From contig CP079859.1 of assembly GCA_019339365.1 (NCBI GenBank), positions 2,046,001 through 2,110,000 of the forward strand: a stretch of DNA of 64,000 nucleotides, read 5' to 3'. The notes below the pieces were generated by a model. It worked only from the letters and a program-made list of their open reading frames with translations, ran no database searches and had not been told where the DNA came from. Below, piece after piece: positions 47,411-55,724 of this stretch; the stretch's first letter is position 1, and the number at the start of each line of letters is the position of its first letter. This DNA comes from Vibrio neptunius. GTDB lineage: Bacteria > Pseudomonadota > Gammaproteobacteria > Enterobacterales > Vibrionaceae. The position numbers and the translations under genes are program-made.

Positions 47411-48209
47411 ATGAAGCGTCACTTGACTTTGACCAGCTTGGCTATGCTGATCGCAACAACATCAGCATTAGCTTCGCCCAAACTTGACCCAAGCATCATT
47501 CATCAACCTCAAGATGGTGTGATCCATGTTTATGGGCCAGGTGGCCCGGACACTGCATTACGCCAAGCGGCGGAGGCGTACACTAAGAAAAGTGGTGTAC
47601 AGGTCAATGTGATTGCTGGCCCTGAGTCAAAGTGGACTCTGGATGCACAAAAGAATGCAGATTTAATTTTTGGTTCCTCCGAACAGTCGATGAGTGCCTT
47701 TGTTGAAACCTATCCATTCATTACTCACCAAGATGTTGAGCCTGTGTATCTTCGACGTGCCGTTATTGCTGTTCCAAAAGGAAATCCCAAAAATATTACT
47801 GGGATTAAAGATTTGCTAGACAAGCCTGCTCGGATTGTCGTCACTGAGGGGTTAGGTGTGTACAACACCTCTGGCACGGGGGTCTGGGAAGATGTTGTCG
47901 GTAGAACAGGGTCGCTCGCTGATGTGAAAAATTTTCGTAGCAAGATTATTGCTTATGCCAAAGGCAGTGGCGCGAGTTTTAAAGCGTTTCAACAGCAAAA
48001 TGCAGACGCTTGGATTACATGGATTCATTGGCCACTGAATCACAGCGATAAGGTTGACTACGTTGAAATTGAGCCTGAGCGACGTATCTATCGTGATCTC
48101 ACGTTGGCTAAAGCGAAAGGGGCTGACTCGAAAACCCAAGACTTCATCAATTTTGTTAACAGCAGTGAAGGGAGTGATTTTTTTTTCCCGTGAAGGCTGG
48201 ACTCGATAA
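47411..48209 (+). CDS. AcfC-like periplasmic binding protein (one-base insertion as read)
   Basis: Extracellular solute-binding protein, 265 residues when repaired, resembling V. cholerae accessory colonization factor AcfC. Signal peptide (ATTSALA-SPK), then GVIHVYGPGGPDTALRQAAEAY, KNADLIFGSSEQSMSAF, VEPVYLRRAVIAVPKGNPKNI and WITWIHWPL. The frame runs off in nine T at 48178-48186; eight T gives SDFFSREGWTR and a stop at 48207. It is followed at 14 bases by a secreted-repeat gene, then an ECF sigma factor and anti-sigma, so the four form one operon. No transporter genes are adjacent, so it may act as a sensor or adhesin-like factor rather than in uptake. Confidence 0.85.
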
Positions 48210-48223
48210 TAAGGACAACCAAA

Positions 48224-48940
48224 ATGAAAGCACTATTCGTTACAACACTAATGTTCATTCCAACCAGTTACGCCATGGCGTCCGTACCGACAGTCGATAC
48301 TGGCTTCGGCGAGGTATACGTGGATGACACAGGTAAATCTCTTTACACTTTTGCTAAGGACCCAATCGGGGAATCGGTATGTAAAGGAGATTGCGAGGCG
48401 TTATGGCCACCACTGTTGGCTGAAGGGCGCAATAGTATGCAGTTTGCAGGGCAAACAGGTTTTAGCCAGATAGTTCGTGCAGATGGCGCCAAACAATGGG
48501 CTTTAGAGGGAAAACCATTGTATCGGTGGGCTAATGATAACCAGCCGGGTGATATCACTGGCGCTGGCGTGAAAGGGGTATGGCCACTTGCTCGTGCCGA
48601 TGATGTGACCATTAAGTTGTTTAATGATGGCACACGTCGTTTCTTGGTCGATGGTGGCAATCAAACACTCTATACCTTCGATAAAGACAGGACCAATCAA
48701 TCTGTTTGTTATGGGGATTGTGAAGTGAAATGGCCGCCCGCCTACGTGGATTCCGAGCTGACCGAAAAAGGTATCGAAAGCCTTAAGTTGACCGGAGGAT
48801 TCGGGGTTACGCAGCGAAGTGATAACTCATATCAATGGACATTTGAGGGTAAACCGCTTTATCGTTGGTTTAAGGACCAGAATCCGGGTGACACCAGTGG
48901 CGATGGTGTGAAAAACGTTTGGCATCTTGTTACCCAATGA
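48224..48940 (+). CDS. Secreted-repeat protein (COG4315, YxFxxD repeats)
   Basis: 238-residue exported protein with a signal peptide (MKALFVTTLMFIPTSYAMA) and four Yx[FW]xxD repeats: SLYTFAKD, PLYRWAND, TLYTFDKD and PLYRWFKD. The first and third carry a Cys pair with WPP (SVCKGDCEALWPPL, SVCYGDCEVKWPPA), the second and fourth PGDxTGxGVKxVW; so it is an internal duplication of a two-repeat unit. The family (PF03640) has no firmly established role. It sits in the ECF operon between the binding protein and the sigma gene. Confidence 0.9.
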   Translation: MKALFVTTLMFIPTSYAMASVPTVDTGFGEVYVDDTGKSLYTFAKDPIGESVCKGDCEALWPPLLAEGRNSMQFAGQTGFSQIVRADGAKQWALEGKPLYRWANDNQPGDITGAGVKGVWPLARADDVTIKLFNDGTRRFLVDGGNQTLYTFDKDRTNQSVCYGDCEVKWPPAYVDSELTEKGIESLKLTGGFGVTQRSDNSYQWTFEGKPLYRWFKDQNPGDTSGDGVKNVWHLVTQ

Positions 48941-48947
48941 GGAAAGT

Positions 48948-49469
48948 GTGAGTACAGATAAACATCAAATAGGTTTACTGCTTGCCAAAGTAGCGCTTCG
49001 AGACCGGGAGGCTTTCGAAGCGCTCTATCAGTTAACCAGCACAAAGCTTTTCAGCCTGATTTGTAGTGTCGTTAAAGACGAACAAGTCGCGGCGGAATTG
49101 CTTCAGGAAGGCTTCGTTAAACTCTGGTATAGCGACAACCGATACCCACTAGATTATCCATGGGCTTGGCTGTGTCAAAGTATGAGGAACCTTGCTATTG
49201 ATGAAGTCAGGAAACGCAACAGGCGGAGAGAAGAGCCACTGGAAAAATCATTGGAGCAAGCTGAACGGCAAGTCTTATCGACTGCAGAAACTGGACTTGA
49301 ACGTTGTTTACAATCTCTCAGCGAAGAGAAAAGGAATGCGATAGTACTGGCCTATAAACACGGGATGAGCCATCAGGAGATCGTCCAACACATTAAAACG
49401 CCACTTGGCACAGTAAAGTCTTGGATTCGCCGTGGGCTACAGGAGCTGAAACGATGTCTGACCGATTAA
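48948..49469 (+). CDS. ECF-family RNA polymerase sigma factor
   Basis: 173-residue extracytoplasmic-function sigma factor. Region 2: FEALYQLTSTKLFSLICSVVKDEQVAAELLQEGFVKLW...YPWAWLCQSMRNLAIDEVRKRNRR; region 4: LSEEKRNAIVLAYKHGMSHQEIVQHIKTPLGTVKSWIRRGL. GTG 48948 is chosen because GAGGA precedes it; a TTG at 48927 inside the previous gene is less likely. The gene is coupled to the membrane anti-sigma by a 16-base overlap. The type resembles SigK/RskA pairs that respond to envelope or oxidative signals. Confidence 0.93.
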   Translation: MSTDKHQIGLLLAKVALRDREAFEALYQLTSTKLFSLICSVVKDEQVAAELLQEGFVKLWYSDNRYPLDYPWAWLCQSMRNLAIDEVRKRNRRREEPLEKSLEQAERQVLSTAETGLERCLQSLSEEKRNAIVLAYKHGMSHQEIVQHIKTPLGTVKSWIRRGLQELKRCLTD

Positions 49470-50206
49470 CGACCCGCCGTTACCAGAACTCTGAACTAAG
49501 AGATAGGCTAGCCAGTGAATATGTGTTAGGTACGCAAACGCCGCGGGTAAGACGCAGGTTGGAGGCCCTGATGAAAGCAGACACGACGTGGTGGGAGTAT
49601 GTAGAGCTGTGGCAACAGCATTTATCTGGTCTGAATCCTTGCACAGAGTTTGAATCTTCTGAACATGACTTAAAACGTCCACCAAAAAGAGTGTGGAAAA
49701 ATATATCTGGCCGAACATTTCATTCTCGTCGAGGTGCAAGGCGTATACGTTGGTGGTGGCTACCGACAGGTATGGCGCTTTCACTGTTAGCGGGTATTGG
49801 GCTGCGACCGATTTTATTACAACCCTCTTTACCCATTGAAATTGCTCAGGTTCGTCCGGTGAGTTATTTAGCCATGATGTCTTCAGAGACCCAGAGAAAC
49901 CACTTTGCGCTGGTGGCATATCAGGGCGACAAACCCGGCCAATCGAGTCTACGTATGCAGCGTAATCTAAGTATGGATGACGTTCCGATGGATAGGGCTA
50001 TGGTGTGGATGAGAGACTCCGAGAGTGGTGAGCTTCAACTGATCGATAGTTTGCAGAACGTGAATGATATTCGTTATATGTCGCCTACAGAATGGCAGGC
50101 ACTGAAAAACAGTTCTGAGTTATTGGTGACTAAAAATCGTGATCCAGAAAGTGAAGTCTTGTATCGCGGACGCTGTGTCGAGCTCAGCAGCTGGCAAGCA
50201 ATTTAA
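49454..50206 (+). CDS. Membrane anti-sigma factor (RskA-like)
   Basis: 250-residue anti-sigma factor. N-terminal anti-sigma region (LASEYVLGTQTPRVRRRLEALMKAD), one membrane helix (about 102-120, WWWLPTGMALSLLAGIGL), then a periplasmic RskA-type domain (AMVWMRDSESGELQLIDSLQNV). ATG 49454 overlaps the sigma stop by 16 bases, so synthesis is coupled. It should hold the ECF sigma at the membrane until a periplasmic signal, perhaps relayed by the two exported proteins of the operon, releases it. Confidence 0.88.
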   Translation: MSDRLTTRRYQNSELRDRLASEYVLGTQTPRVRRRLEALMKADTTWWEYVELWQQHLSGLNPCTEFESSEHDLKRPPKRVWKNISGRTFHSRRGARRIRWWWLPTGMALSLLAGIGLRPILLQPSLPIEIAQVRPVSYLAMMSSETQRNHFALVAYQGDKPGQSSLRMQRNLSMDDVPMDRAMVWMRDSESGELQLIDSLQNVNDIRYMSPTEWQALKNSSELLVTKNRDPESEVLYRGRCVELSSWQAI

Positions 50207-50217
50207 ACGACATACGA

Positions 50218-50245
50218 AAGCGCTCTCGAAAGGGCGCTTGTATTT
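50218..50245 (+). terminator. Terminator of the ECF operon
   Basis: AAGCGC...GCGCTT hairpin followed by a T-rich stretch, 12 bases after the anti-sigma stop. Confidence 0.75.
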
Positions 50246-50415
50246 TTGAAACACCATCAACGGTGGCAAAAAGTGTCTTGAAAAGGAAATGGATTTGAAC
50301 AATTGATGTAGTTCACAGTTCCAAACTGCTATACTTTGCGCAAATTCTTATCTGTTTCAATAATAATTTCTCTATCTCAATGAAATATATAGAGAAATTG
50401 TAGGGGGATACTCTC

Positions 50416-52008
50416 ATCATAAGTACAAATAACATCACGCAGCAATTTGGTGCGAAACCACTGTTCGAAAATATTTCAGTGAAATTTGGCGAAGGAAATC
50501 GTTACGGCCTGATTGGTGCTAACGGTTGTGGTAAGTCGACTTTCATGAAGATTCTGAGCGGTGAGTTAGACCCGACTGGAGGTAACGTGAGTTACGATCC
50601 AAACGAGCGTGTTGCTAAGCTGAATCAGGATCAGTTCGCTTATGAAGAGTTTACGGTTATCGATACCGTTATCATGGGCTACAAAGAACTGTGGAAGGTA
50701 AAGCAAGAGCGTGACCGTATCTATTCTCTACCAGAGATGAGCGAAGAAGACGGAATCAAAGTTGCTGAGCTTGAAGTTGAATTTGCTGAGATGGACGGTT
50801 ACATGGCCGACGCCAAAGCAGGTGAACTTCTTTTGGCCGTTGGTATTCCAGAAGAACAGCACTACGGTTTGATGAGCGAAGTGGCACCAGGCTGGAAACT
50901 GCGTGTGCTTCTTGCGCAGGTGCTGTTTGCAGACCCGCATATTATGCTTCTTGACGAACCCACCAACAACTTGGATATGGATACTATCCGTTGGTTGGAA
51001 GAAACGCTGAACCAGCGTAACTGCACCATGATTATCATCTCGCACGACCGTCACTTCTTAAACTCAGTATGTACTCATATGGCTGACCTAGACTACGGTG
51101 AATTGCGTGTTTATCCAGGTAACTATGACGAGTACATGACCGCTGCCTCTCAGGTGCGTGAGCGTCTGTTGTCTGACAATGCGAAGAAGAAAGCGCAAAT
51201 TGCTGAGCTACAAACTTTCGTTGCACGCTTCTCTGCAAATGCCTCTAAAGCCAAACAGGCGACTTCTCGTGCTAAGCAGATCGACAAGATTCAGTTAGAA
51301 GAAGTGAAAGCATCAAGCCGCCAAAACCCGTTTATTCGTTTCGAGCAATCAAAAGAGCTATTCCGGAATGCTCTAATTGTAGAAAACCTCTCGCAAGGTT
51401 TTGAAGACGATCTATTTTCAGATTTCAACGCAATTTTCGAAGTTGGTGAGCGTGTTGCAATTATCGGTGAGAACGGCGTAGGTAAAACGACGCTTCTCAA
51501 TACACTAGTGGGTGCTCTTCAACCACGTTGTGGTGAGTTCAAATGGTCTGAAAACTCCAACATCGGTTATTACGCTCAGGATCATGCAGAAGATTTTGCC
51601 GAAGATATGAATCTGATGGATTGGATGGGACAGTGGCGGCAAGAAGGTGAAGACGAGCAGGTTGTTCGTAGTTTCCTAGGGCGCATGCTGTTCTCTCAAG
51701 ACGACATCAAAAAGTCTGTTCAGGTGCTGTCTGGTGGCGAACAGGGCCGAATGCTTCTTGGAAAAATTATGATGCATAAACCCAATATGCTGTTAATGGA
51801 TGAACCAACTAACCACATGGATATGGAATCCATTGAGTCGTTGAACTCAGCGCTTGAGCAATACAAGGGTACCTTGTTTTTCGTTTCGCATGATCGAGTG
51901 TTTGTTGATTCTTTGGCAACGCGAATTTTGGAAATCAAAGATGGCAAGATTAACGATTTTCGTGGTACTTACTCGGAATTCCTAAAGTCGAAAGGCATTG
52001 ATGGTTAA
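50416..52008 (+). CDS. ybiT: ABC-F translation factor YbiT-like, apparent non-canonical start
   Basis: ABC-F ATPase with two ABC domains: [14 protein letters not shown] and [14 protein letters not shown] in the first, [13 protein letters not shown] and [14 protein letters not shown] in the second, plus a linker ([37 protein letters not shown]). Very close to E. coli YbiT, which acts on ribosomes. The conserved N-terminus ([20 protein letters not shown]) is encoded from about 50419, but the frame between the stop at 50401 and GTG 50479 has no ATG, GTG or TTG. GGGGG at 50403-50407 is well placed for an ATC start at 50416, which would give MISTNN. Starting at GTG 50479 would remove a conserved strand. 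Confidence 0.9.
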   Translation: MISTNNITQQFGAKPLFENISVKFGEGNRYGLIGANGCGKSTFMKILSGELDPTGGNVSYDPNERVAKLNQDQFAYEEFTVIDTVIMGYKELWKVKQERDRIYSLPEMSEEDGIKVAELEVEFAEMDGYMADAKAGELLLAVGIPEEQHYGLMSEVAPGWKLRVLLAQVLFADPHIMLLDEPTNNLDMDTIRWLEETLNQRNCTMIIISHDRHFLNSVCTHMADLDYGELRVYPGNYDEYMTAASQVRERLLSDNAKKKAQIAELQTFVARFSANASKAKQATSRAKQIDKIQLEEVKASSRQNPFIRFEQSKELFRNALIVENLSQGFEDDLFSDFNAIFEVGERVAIIGENGVGKTTLLNTLVGALQPRCGEFKWSENSNIGYYAQDHAEDFAEDMNLMDWMGQWRQEGEDEQVVRSFLGRMLFSQDDIKKSVQVLSGGEQGRMLLGKIMMHKPNMLLMDEPTNHMDMESIESLNSALEQYKGTLFFVSHDRVFVDSLATRILEIKDGKINDFRGTYSEFLKSKGIDG

Positions 52009-52117
52009 CGCTTGGAGATGAATCAAAGCCTCATTGATGTGGGGCTATAAGGTATTCATAGCCAAAATTGGCCGTCATATCATCTATGATGTCGTCAATT
52101 TCTGGATGCATAAAAGC

Positions 52118-52150
52118 AAAAAGCTCCAAAACAGACTGTGGAGCTTTTTT
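52118..52150. terminator. Terminator downstream of ybiT
   Basis: Perfect 11-bp stem AAAAAGCTCCA/TGGAGCTTTTT with a 10-base loop and T-rich tail; the arms are symmetrical, so it may also serve the minus-strand small gene that follows. Confidence 0.85.
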
Positions 52151-52186
52151 ATTGCCTAGTCTTAGCGCGACAAAACTATTCTCTGG

Positions 52187-52354
52187 TTAAGCGGCTATTT
52201 TCTCAGCGATGAGCTGAGCGGTTTGCGCTAGCACTCGGCAGCTTTGCGCCAAGGCAGCTCGCTCATCAGCGGTTAACTCTTCGCCTTGAGCGGGGATTGC
52301 TGACCTTTGAACAATCTCAACCCAGCGTTTTAGCTCGTCAATGTCATTCATCAT
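52187..52354 (-). CDS. Small hypothetical protein (55 aa)
   Basis: 55-residue ORF reading MMNDIDELKRWVEIVQRS and ending IAEKIAA. It starts at 52354 (two ATG codons in tandem) after GAGAGGAAG, a convincing ribosome-binding site, and ends 38 bases before a terminator on its strand. The sequence is helical, amphipathic, without signal peptide or cysteine pairs except one Cys. It is not a member of any family I recognise. The strong ribosome-binding site and clean termination are the reasons for calling it. Confidence 0.6.
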   Translation of the reverse strand: MMNDIDELKRWVEIVQRSAIPAQGEELTADERAALAQSCRVLAQTAQLIAEKIAA

Positions 52355-52529
52355 AACTTCCTCTCGGTAAGTAAGCGTCAGATCAACAGAGTAGGCAGTA
52401 GCCGGAGGAGCCTATCGATTGATCATAATTGCATGGATGCTTTAGTTATGTTGTCGGTATGAGGACAATTATCAGTCTCAAATTTTTAACTACTGTGAAT
52501 CTCCTTACTATATCAGGTGACCGTTATCA

Positions 52530-53282
52530 TTATTTTTTAAATTTGTTCGACTTTTCTGAATATTTGGTGTCAAAACTAAAAATATTAAAGTTTGTATCAA
52601 TATCATAAATGTCTGAGCCTTCAATATCTTTAAGCCTTCTAGTAAATGAAGTGGATAAAGGTGTTATGATTAGCTCAATGAATACTTTGACAAAACAAAG
52701 TGTGACATTAAAGATAAATAGTTCGTAAAGAGGCATTTTTCCATAAAATGCGACAGTTCCCATAATGTTACTATCGATAAACGACGCAACAGTAGTAGAT
52801 AAAATAAAGCGAACACCCATATATTTACCATTGAACCAGACTTTTGTCTTAGCCATGATATAAGAGTTAACGGGTTCGGCTATGAGGTAAGCTAGTATTG
52901 ATGCAATGACAATTCTTCCACTGGTTTGCAAAACAGAGTCAAACATTTCATTGCTTTGTATCGCATAGTCCGGACTGGGCAGAAGGATAACGATCTGTCC
53001 CAATACTAAAAAGATAGTGTTAAAGAGAAAACCACACCAAACTGCAACCCTAGCCCATTTGTAACCGTAAACCTCGGTAATGATATCTGACAAAAGAAAG
53101 GCGAGTGGGAAGATCAGCGCACCAGCACCGGTAGAGAAATCACCTGACAGACTGATCAATCGCCCTGCGAACCAATTCGAAAGGATGATGACAATCGAGT
53201 AACTCATTACAAGAAACCAGAGATAATTTGAAACAATTGGTTTGTTAATAATGCTTCTATTAATATTTAAAGTGTCACTCAT
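52530..53282 (-). CDS. VUT/YhhQ-family transporter (queuosine-precursor type)
   Basis: 250-residue membrane protein of the vitamin-uptake-transporter family (YhhQ/QPTR), whose characterised members import queuosine precursors preQ0/preQ1 or related bases. Signatures: LSNWFAGRLISL, FPLAFLLSDIITEVYGYKWAR, AEPVNSYIMAKTKVWFNGKYMGVRFILSTTVASFIDSNI. Six or seven membrane helices; the C-terminal tail is long and polar. The gene is AT-rich compared with its surroundings and overlaps the preceding small ORF by 8 bases. It forms a three-gene unit with an HTH regulator. Which base or nucleoside it carries is unknown. Confidence 0.85.
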   Translation of the reverse strand: MSDTLNINRSIINKPIVSNYLWFLVMSYSIVIILSNWFAGRLISLSGDFSTGAGALIFPLAFLLSDIITEVYGYKWARVAVWCGFLFNTIFLVLGQIVILLPSPDYAIQSNEMFDSVLQTSGRIVIASILAYLIAEPVNSYIMAKTKVWFNGKYMGVRFILSTTVASFIDSNIMGTVAFYGKMPLYELFIFNVTLCFVKVFIELIITPLSTSFTRRLKDIEGSDIYDIDTNFNIFSFDTKYSEKSNKFKK

Positions 53283-53577
53283 TGTGATATTCCATTTTTA
53301 CTACGTCGTCGTGTTTTTTACAATGTAAGCCTGCAAACATAAGATTACTTACAGCAGAAATGATTTTTCTTTGGTCTTCCAAGGAATAGTTTTCTTCTAT
53401 AATGACGTCCTTAATATTTTCTTTGATAATATGCCTTTTGTTTTTTATTCTACTGTATAGAAATACTTCATCATCGATAATTTCAGTATACAGTGGGACA
53501 TAAATTGGTTTACTCAAACCAAGATAGCTATTAATTTTTCCATCGATAGAGGATAGAAAATTTGTGAGTATTGACAT
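53275..53577 (-). CDS. Hypothetical protein (100 aa) between regulator and VUT transporter
   Basis: 100-residue acidic/basic mixed protein with no signal peptide or membrane helix. Not recognised. The start MSILTNFLSSIDGKINSYLG and a central charged region (IKNKRHIIKENIKDVIIEENY) are visible; one pair of Cys/His near the C-terminus (LHCKKHDD). It sits 13 bases after the regulator gene and overlaps the transporter start by 8 bases, so the three are co-transcribed and translationally coupled. AT-rich codon use suggests it came with the transporter. Confidence 0.7.
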   Translation of the reverse strand: MSILTNFLSSIDGKINSYLGLSKPIYVPLYTEIIDDEVFLYSRIKNKRHIIKENIKDVIIEENYSLEDQRKIISAVSNLMFAGLHCKKHDDVVKMEYHNE

Positions 53578-53590
53578 GCAGATGTACTTA

Positions 53591-54253
53591 TTAGATTTTT
53601 GCGTTGACTTGATGAACTACTCCGATAAAAGATGCCACTGAGAATTCGTATTTGAGATGAGGGTTTCGTACATCGATAAGATAGATTTTCATATTGGCTT
53701 CATCTTGGGCAACTTTTCTTAACTGGAAGCAACCAGATGACCCTGACTTTACTACAACAAGATTATCGACTTCAGGCAGAGATTCTCTGTTAGCGACGAA
53801 AACCGTCCCCTTTTTAAAGAAAGGAGGAATGAATTCATCGGATTTGAAACCGACCAATACGCTGTCATTCACCTCAACATCAGTGGTAATTTTGCCAATC
53901 CTGTTCAGGTCACTATAAAGCTTAAAGAGTGGTATCGTTATTTCGTTAGTAGGGAGCTGGCGATGAGTGTTTTCGGAGAAGACAACCCTTTGCGTTTCCT
54001 GCTGAATGAGGTCATTTAAAGTAATATCAAACCCATCGAGTTGAAAAAATTCGACAATCTTCTGCAGCGTGTGTAGCTGGGGGTTAGTTTGCCTTTTCAT
54101 TGGGTCGGCGTGAGCAATCCGAGTTAATATTGAGGGATTAACGCCAATAGCATTAGCGAGGTCTTGTCTTGTAAATTTGCCATCTCTATTTTTTTTCTGT
54201 TCGATCAGGTCATAAAGCGCTAAGTCAATTCGAGAGTCTCGAGCTTGTTCCAT
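53591..54253 (-). CDS. HTH transcriptional regulator with S24/LexA-like C-terminal domain
   Basis: 220-residue repressor-like protein. N-terminal XRE-type helix-turn-helix (KFTRQDLANAIGVNPSILTRIAHADPMKR, about residues 27-55). The C-terminal half resembles the S24 fold of CI/LexA repressors: DEFIPPFFKKGTVFVANRESLPEVDNLVVVKSGSSGCFQLRKV. The catalytic Ser expected in DSMxP is not visible (DEFIPP instead), so self-cleavage is doubtful; it may sense a ligand or act constitutively. It is the first gene of a three-gene unit and divergent from the deaminase gene, whose 182-base promoter region it probably controls. Confidence 0.82.
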   Translation of the reverse strand: MEQARDSRIDLALYDLIEQKKNRDGKFTRQDLANAIGVNPSILTRIAHADPMKRQTNPQLHTLQKIVEFFQLDGFDITLNDLIQQETQRVVFSENTHRQLPTNEITIPLFKLYSDLNRIGKITTDVEVNDSVLVGFKSDEFIPPFFKKGTVFVANRESLPEVDNLVVVKSGSSGCFQLRKVAQDEANMKIYLIDVRNPHLKYEFSVASFIGVVHQVNAKI

Positions 54254-54338
54254 GTTTCTAAAACCTAAACCTATCTATCTTTCAGTAGCGCAATTATTTG
54301 CATAAAAACAGGTGCTTGAAAGCAAGTTGCCATTTATA

Positions 54339-54354
54339 TGTAACAGATGTCACA
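54339..54354. promoter_or_regulatory. CRP-like site in the regulator/deaminase intergenic region
   Basis: TGTAACAGATGTCACA matches TGTGA-N6-TCACA with one mismatch. It lies 81 bases before the deaminase ATG between two divergent genes, so catabolite control of either is possible. Confidence 0.55.
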
Positions 54355-54434
54355 TAATGATGCTGATTTATGCCCTAATGCTAAGTTCGTTCTGATACAG
54401 TCACATAATTAAAACAACGGTAAGAGTATAAACA

Positions 54435-54986
54435 ATGCTGGCTGAAAATCTGGATAGGTTATTATTAGAAACAATAGGTTACCTGATTGACAGATGGTAC
54501 GAAAGGGATGTGGGTATTGTTGCAAGCTGTTTAGTCGATGGTGACAACAAAGTGTTTGCGACAAGCACAAGAGATGGACAAAATTGGAAGCACGCAGAGC
54601 GTAATGCTTATGAAGCGTTCAGGAAGGTTTATGGCGAACCTTCATCGGATGCGGTGTTTGTTGTTACCTTGTCACCTTGTTTGAAAACGCTTAAATATCG
54701 CGGTGAATCCTCTTGTACACAGTTGATGAAGGAACTAGGAGTCAAACGCACTCATTTTGGAGTCTTGGATGACATGCACGTCAATTGCCCAGAAGATTAC
54801 GCTGAGGATGGTTTGATTGCGACGTTGACAGAAGATCTCCGTTTGGCAAATATGTGTAAAAAACTAATGAGCATGTTTGCCACATACGATTCGAGAATCA
54901 ATAGCGATTTATTGGGGATAAAACGCGAACTAGGCGATCAGTTTTTTGATGAGGTTTTGTCACTCAGGCTTTCCGAGTCTGTTTAA
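54435..54986 (+). CDS. Cytidine-deaminase-superfamily protein, RibD-like
   Basis: 183-residue zinc deaminase-fold protein. Zinc motifs: HAERNAYEAF (HAE, about residues 54-56) and VTLSPCLKTLKYRGESSC (PC...C, second Cys 10 residues after the first instead of the usual two or nine), closest to the deaminase domain of RibD. The C-terminal 70 residues are an unfamiliar helical extension (TLTEDLRLANMCKKLMSMF...). No reductase domain is fused and no rib genes are near. It is divergent from the HTH-unknown-VUT unit. A role in a modified-base or nucleoside pathway is inferred. Confidence 0.78.
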   Translation: MLAENLDRLLLETIGYLIDRWYERDVGIVASCLVDGDNKVFATSTRDGQNWKHAERNAYEAFRKVYGEPSSDAVFVVTLSPCLKTLKYRGESSCTQLMKELGVKRTHFGVLDDMHVNCPEDYAEDGLIATLTEDLRLANMCKKLMSMFATYDSRINSDLLGIKRELGDQFFDEVLSLRLSESV

Positions 54987-55001
54987 TCCATTTCAGATAA
55001 T

Positions 55002-55031
55002 AAAGGGGGAGCTTCAATTGGCTCCCTTTTT
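55002..55031. terminator. Bidirectional terminator (deaminase / isochorismatase)
   Basis: AAAGGGGGAGC/GCTCCCTTTTT (two G-T wobbles) with an 8-base loop and T-rich end separates two convergent genes. Confidence 0.82.
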
Positions 55032-55050
55032 GTGCAGTTTGAACAAGTCA

Positions 55051-55629
55051 TTACTTTTCTTCGCGGCTTAAGTCGTCGACTTTTGCTAGCGTCGCTATGC
55101 GGCTAAGCATCGTCAAGGAAGCTAGGTGAGCCTGATGTGAAGAGGCGGCACAACAGTCTTCCAAGATAGTGATTTTATAGTCACGGTCATGACCCTCTCT
55201 GGCTGTGGACTGAATCGCCCATTCAGTACTTACACCTGTAAGATAAAGCTGTGTAACTTGGTTGGCGCGCAGAGTGGCCTCTAATGATGTGTTGTAAAAT
55301 GCACTAATCCTTGGTTTTACGACGATCAATTCATTTTCTCGAAAGTCGACATCGCGGTGAAATTCGGTACCAAAACTGCCTAGTTGTAATGCTTGATACT
55401 GTTCCGCTTTACCGAAAACTGGAGAAGACTTGGGCAGCGCTGCATAGTTCACATCAAAGCCTACCTTAATGTGAACTACTAACCAGTTGTTTTCCCGAGC
55501 AATGTTCAATGCATGATTGGTATTAGCAATCACATTCATTTGGCTCGCGTGTTGCGCACAGCTTGGTATCTTTCCCTCGGGATGAACAATATCGTTGATT
55601 AAATCGATGATTAAGATCGCTTTAGACAT
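55051..55629 (-). CDS. Isochorismatase-family hydrolase, catalytic Cys absent
   Basis: 192-residue isochorismatase-like (cysteine hydrolase superfamily) protein. The catalytic Asp is in ILIIDLINDIVH and the Lys in IVVKPRISAFYNTSLEATLR. The nucleophile loop reads TGVSTEWAIQSTAREG, with Ala where nicotinamidase-type enzymes have Cys. True isochorismatases also lack the Cys, so vinyl-ether hydrolysis is possible, while amidase activity is unlikely. No 2,3-dihydroxybenzoate genes are near. Two inverted repeats stand upstream (55725-55769), hinting at a dedicated repressor. Confidence 0.85.
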   Translation of the reverse strand: MSKAILIIDLINDIVHPEGKIPSCAQHASQMNVIANTNHALNIARENNWLVVHIKVGFDVNYAALPKSSPVFGKAEQYQALQLGSFGTEFHRDVDFRENELIVVKPRISAFYNTSLEATLRANQVTQLYLTGVSTEWAIQSTAREGHDRDYKITILEDCCAASSHQAHLASLTMLSRIATLAKVDDLSREEK

Positions 55630-55724
55630 AGTATTCTCCTAGACATGAACTGGCTTGGGTGTAGGCGTGTATTTAATCGCGATAGTATTGAATTGAGCGA
55701 TGAAATAATGGGGGTAAAGTTTAA

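Noticed and set aside
52530-54986. Prophage or integrative element around the S24-like regulator
   Set aside because: No integrase, terminase, capsid or replication genes and no direct repeats were seen; only the regulator is phage-like.
52530-54986. Anti-phage defence island
   Set aside because: A deaminase and repressor are present, but no recognised sensor or effector (nuclease, TIR, cyclase, toxin) accompanies them.
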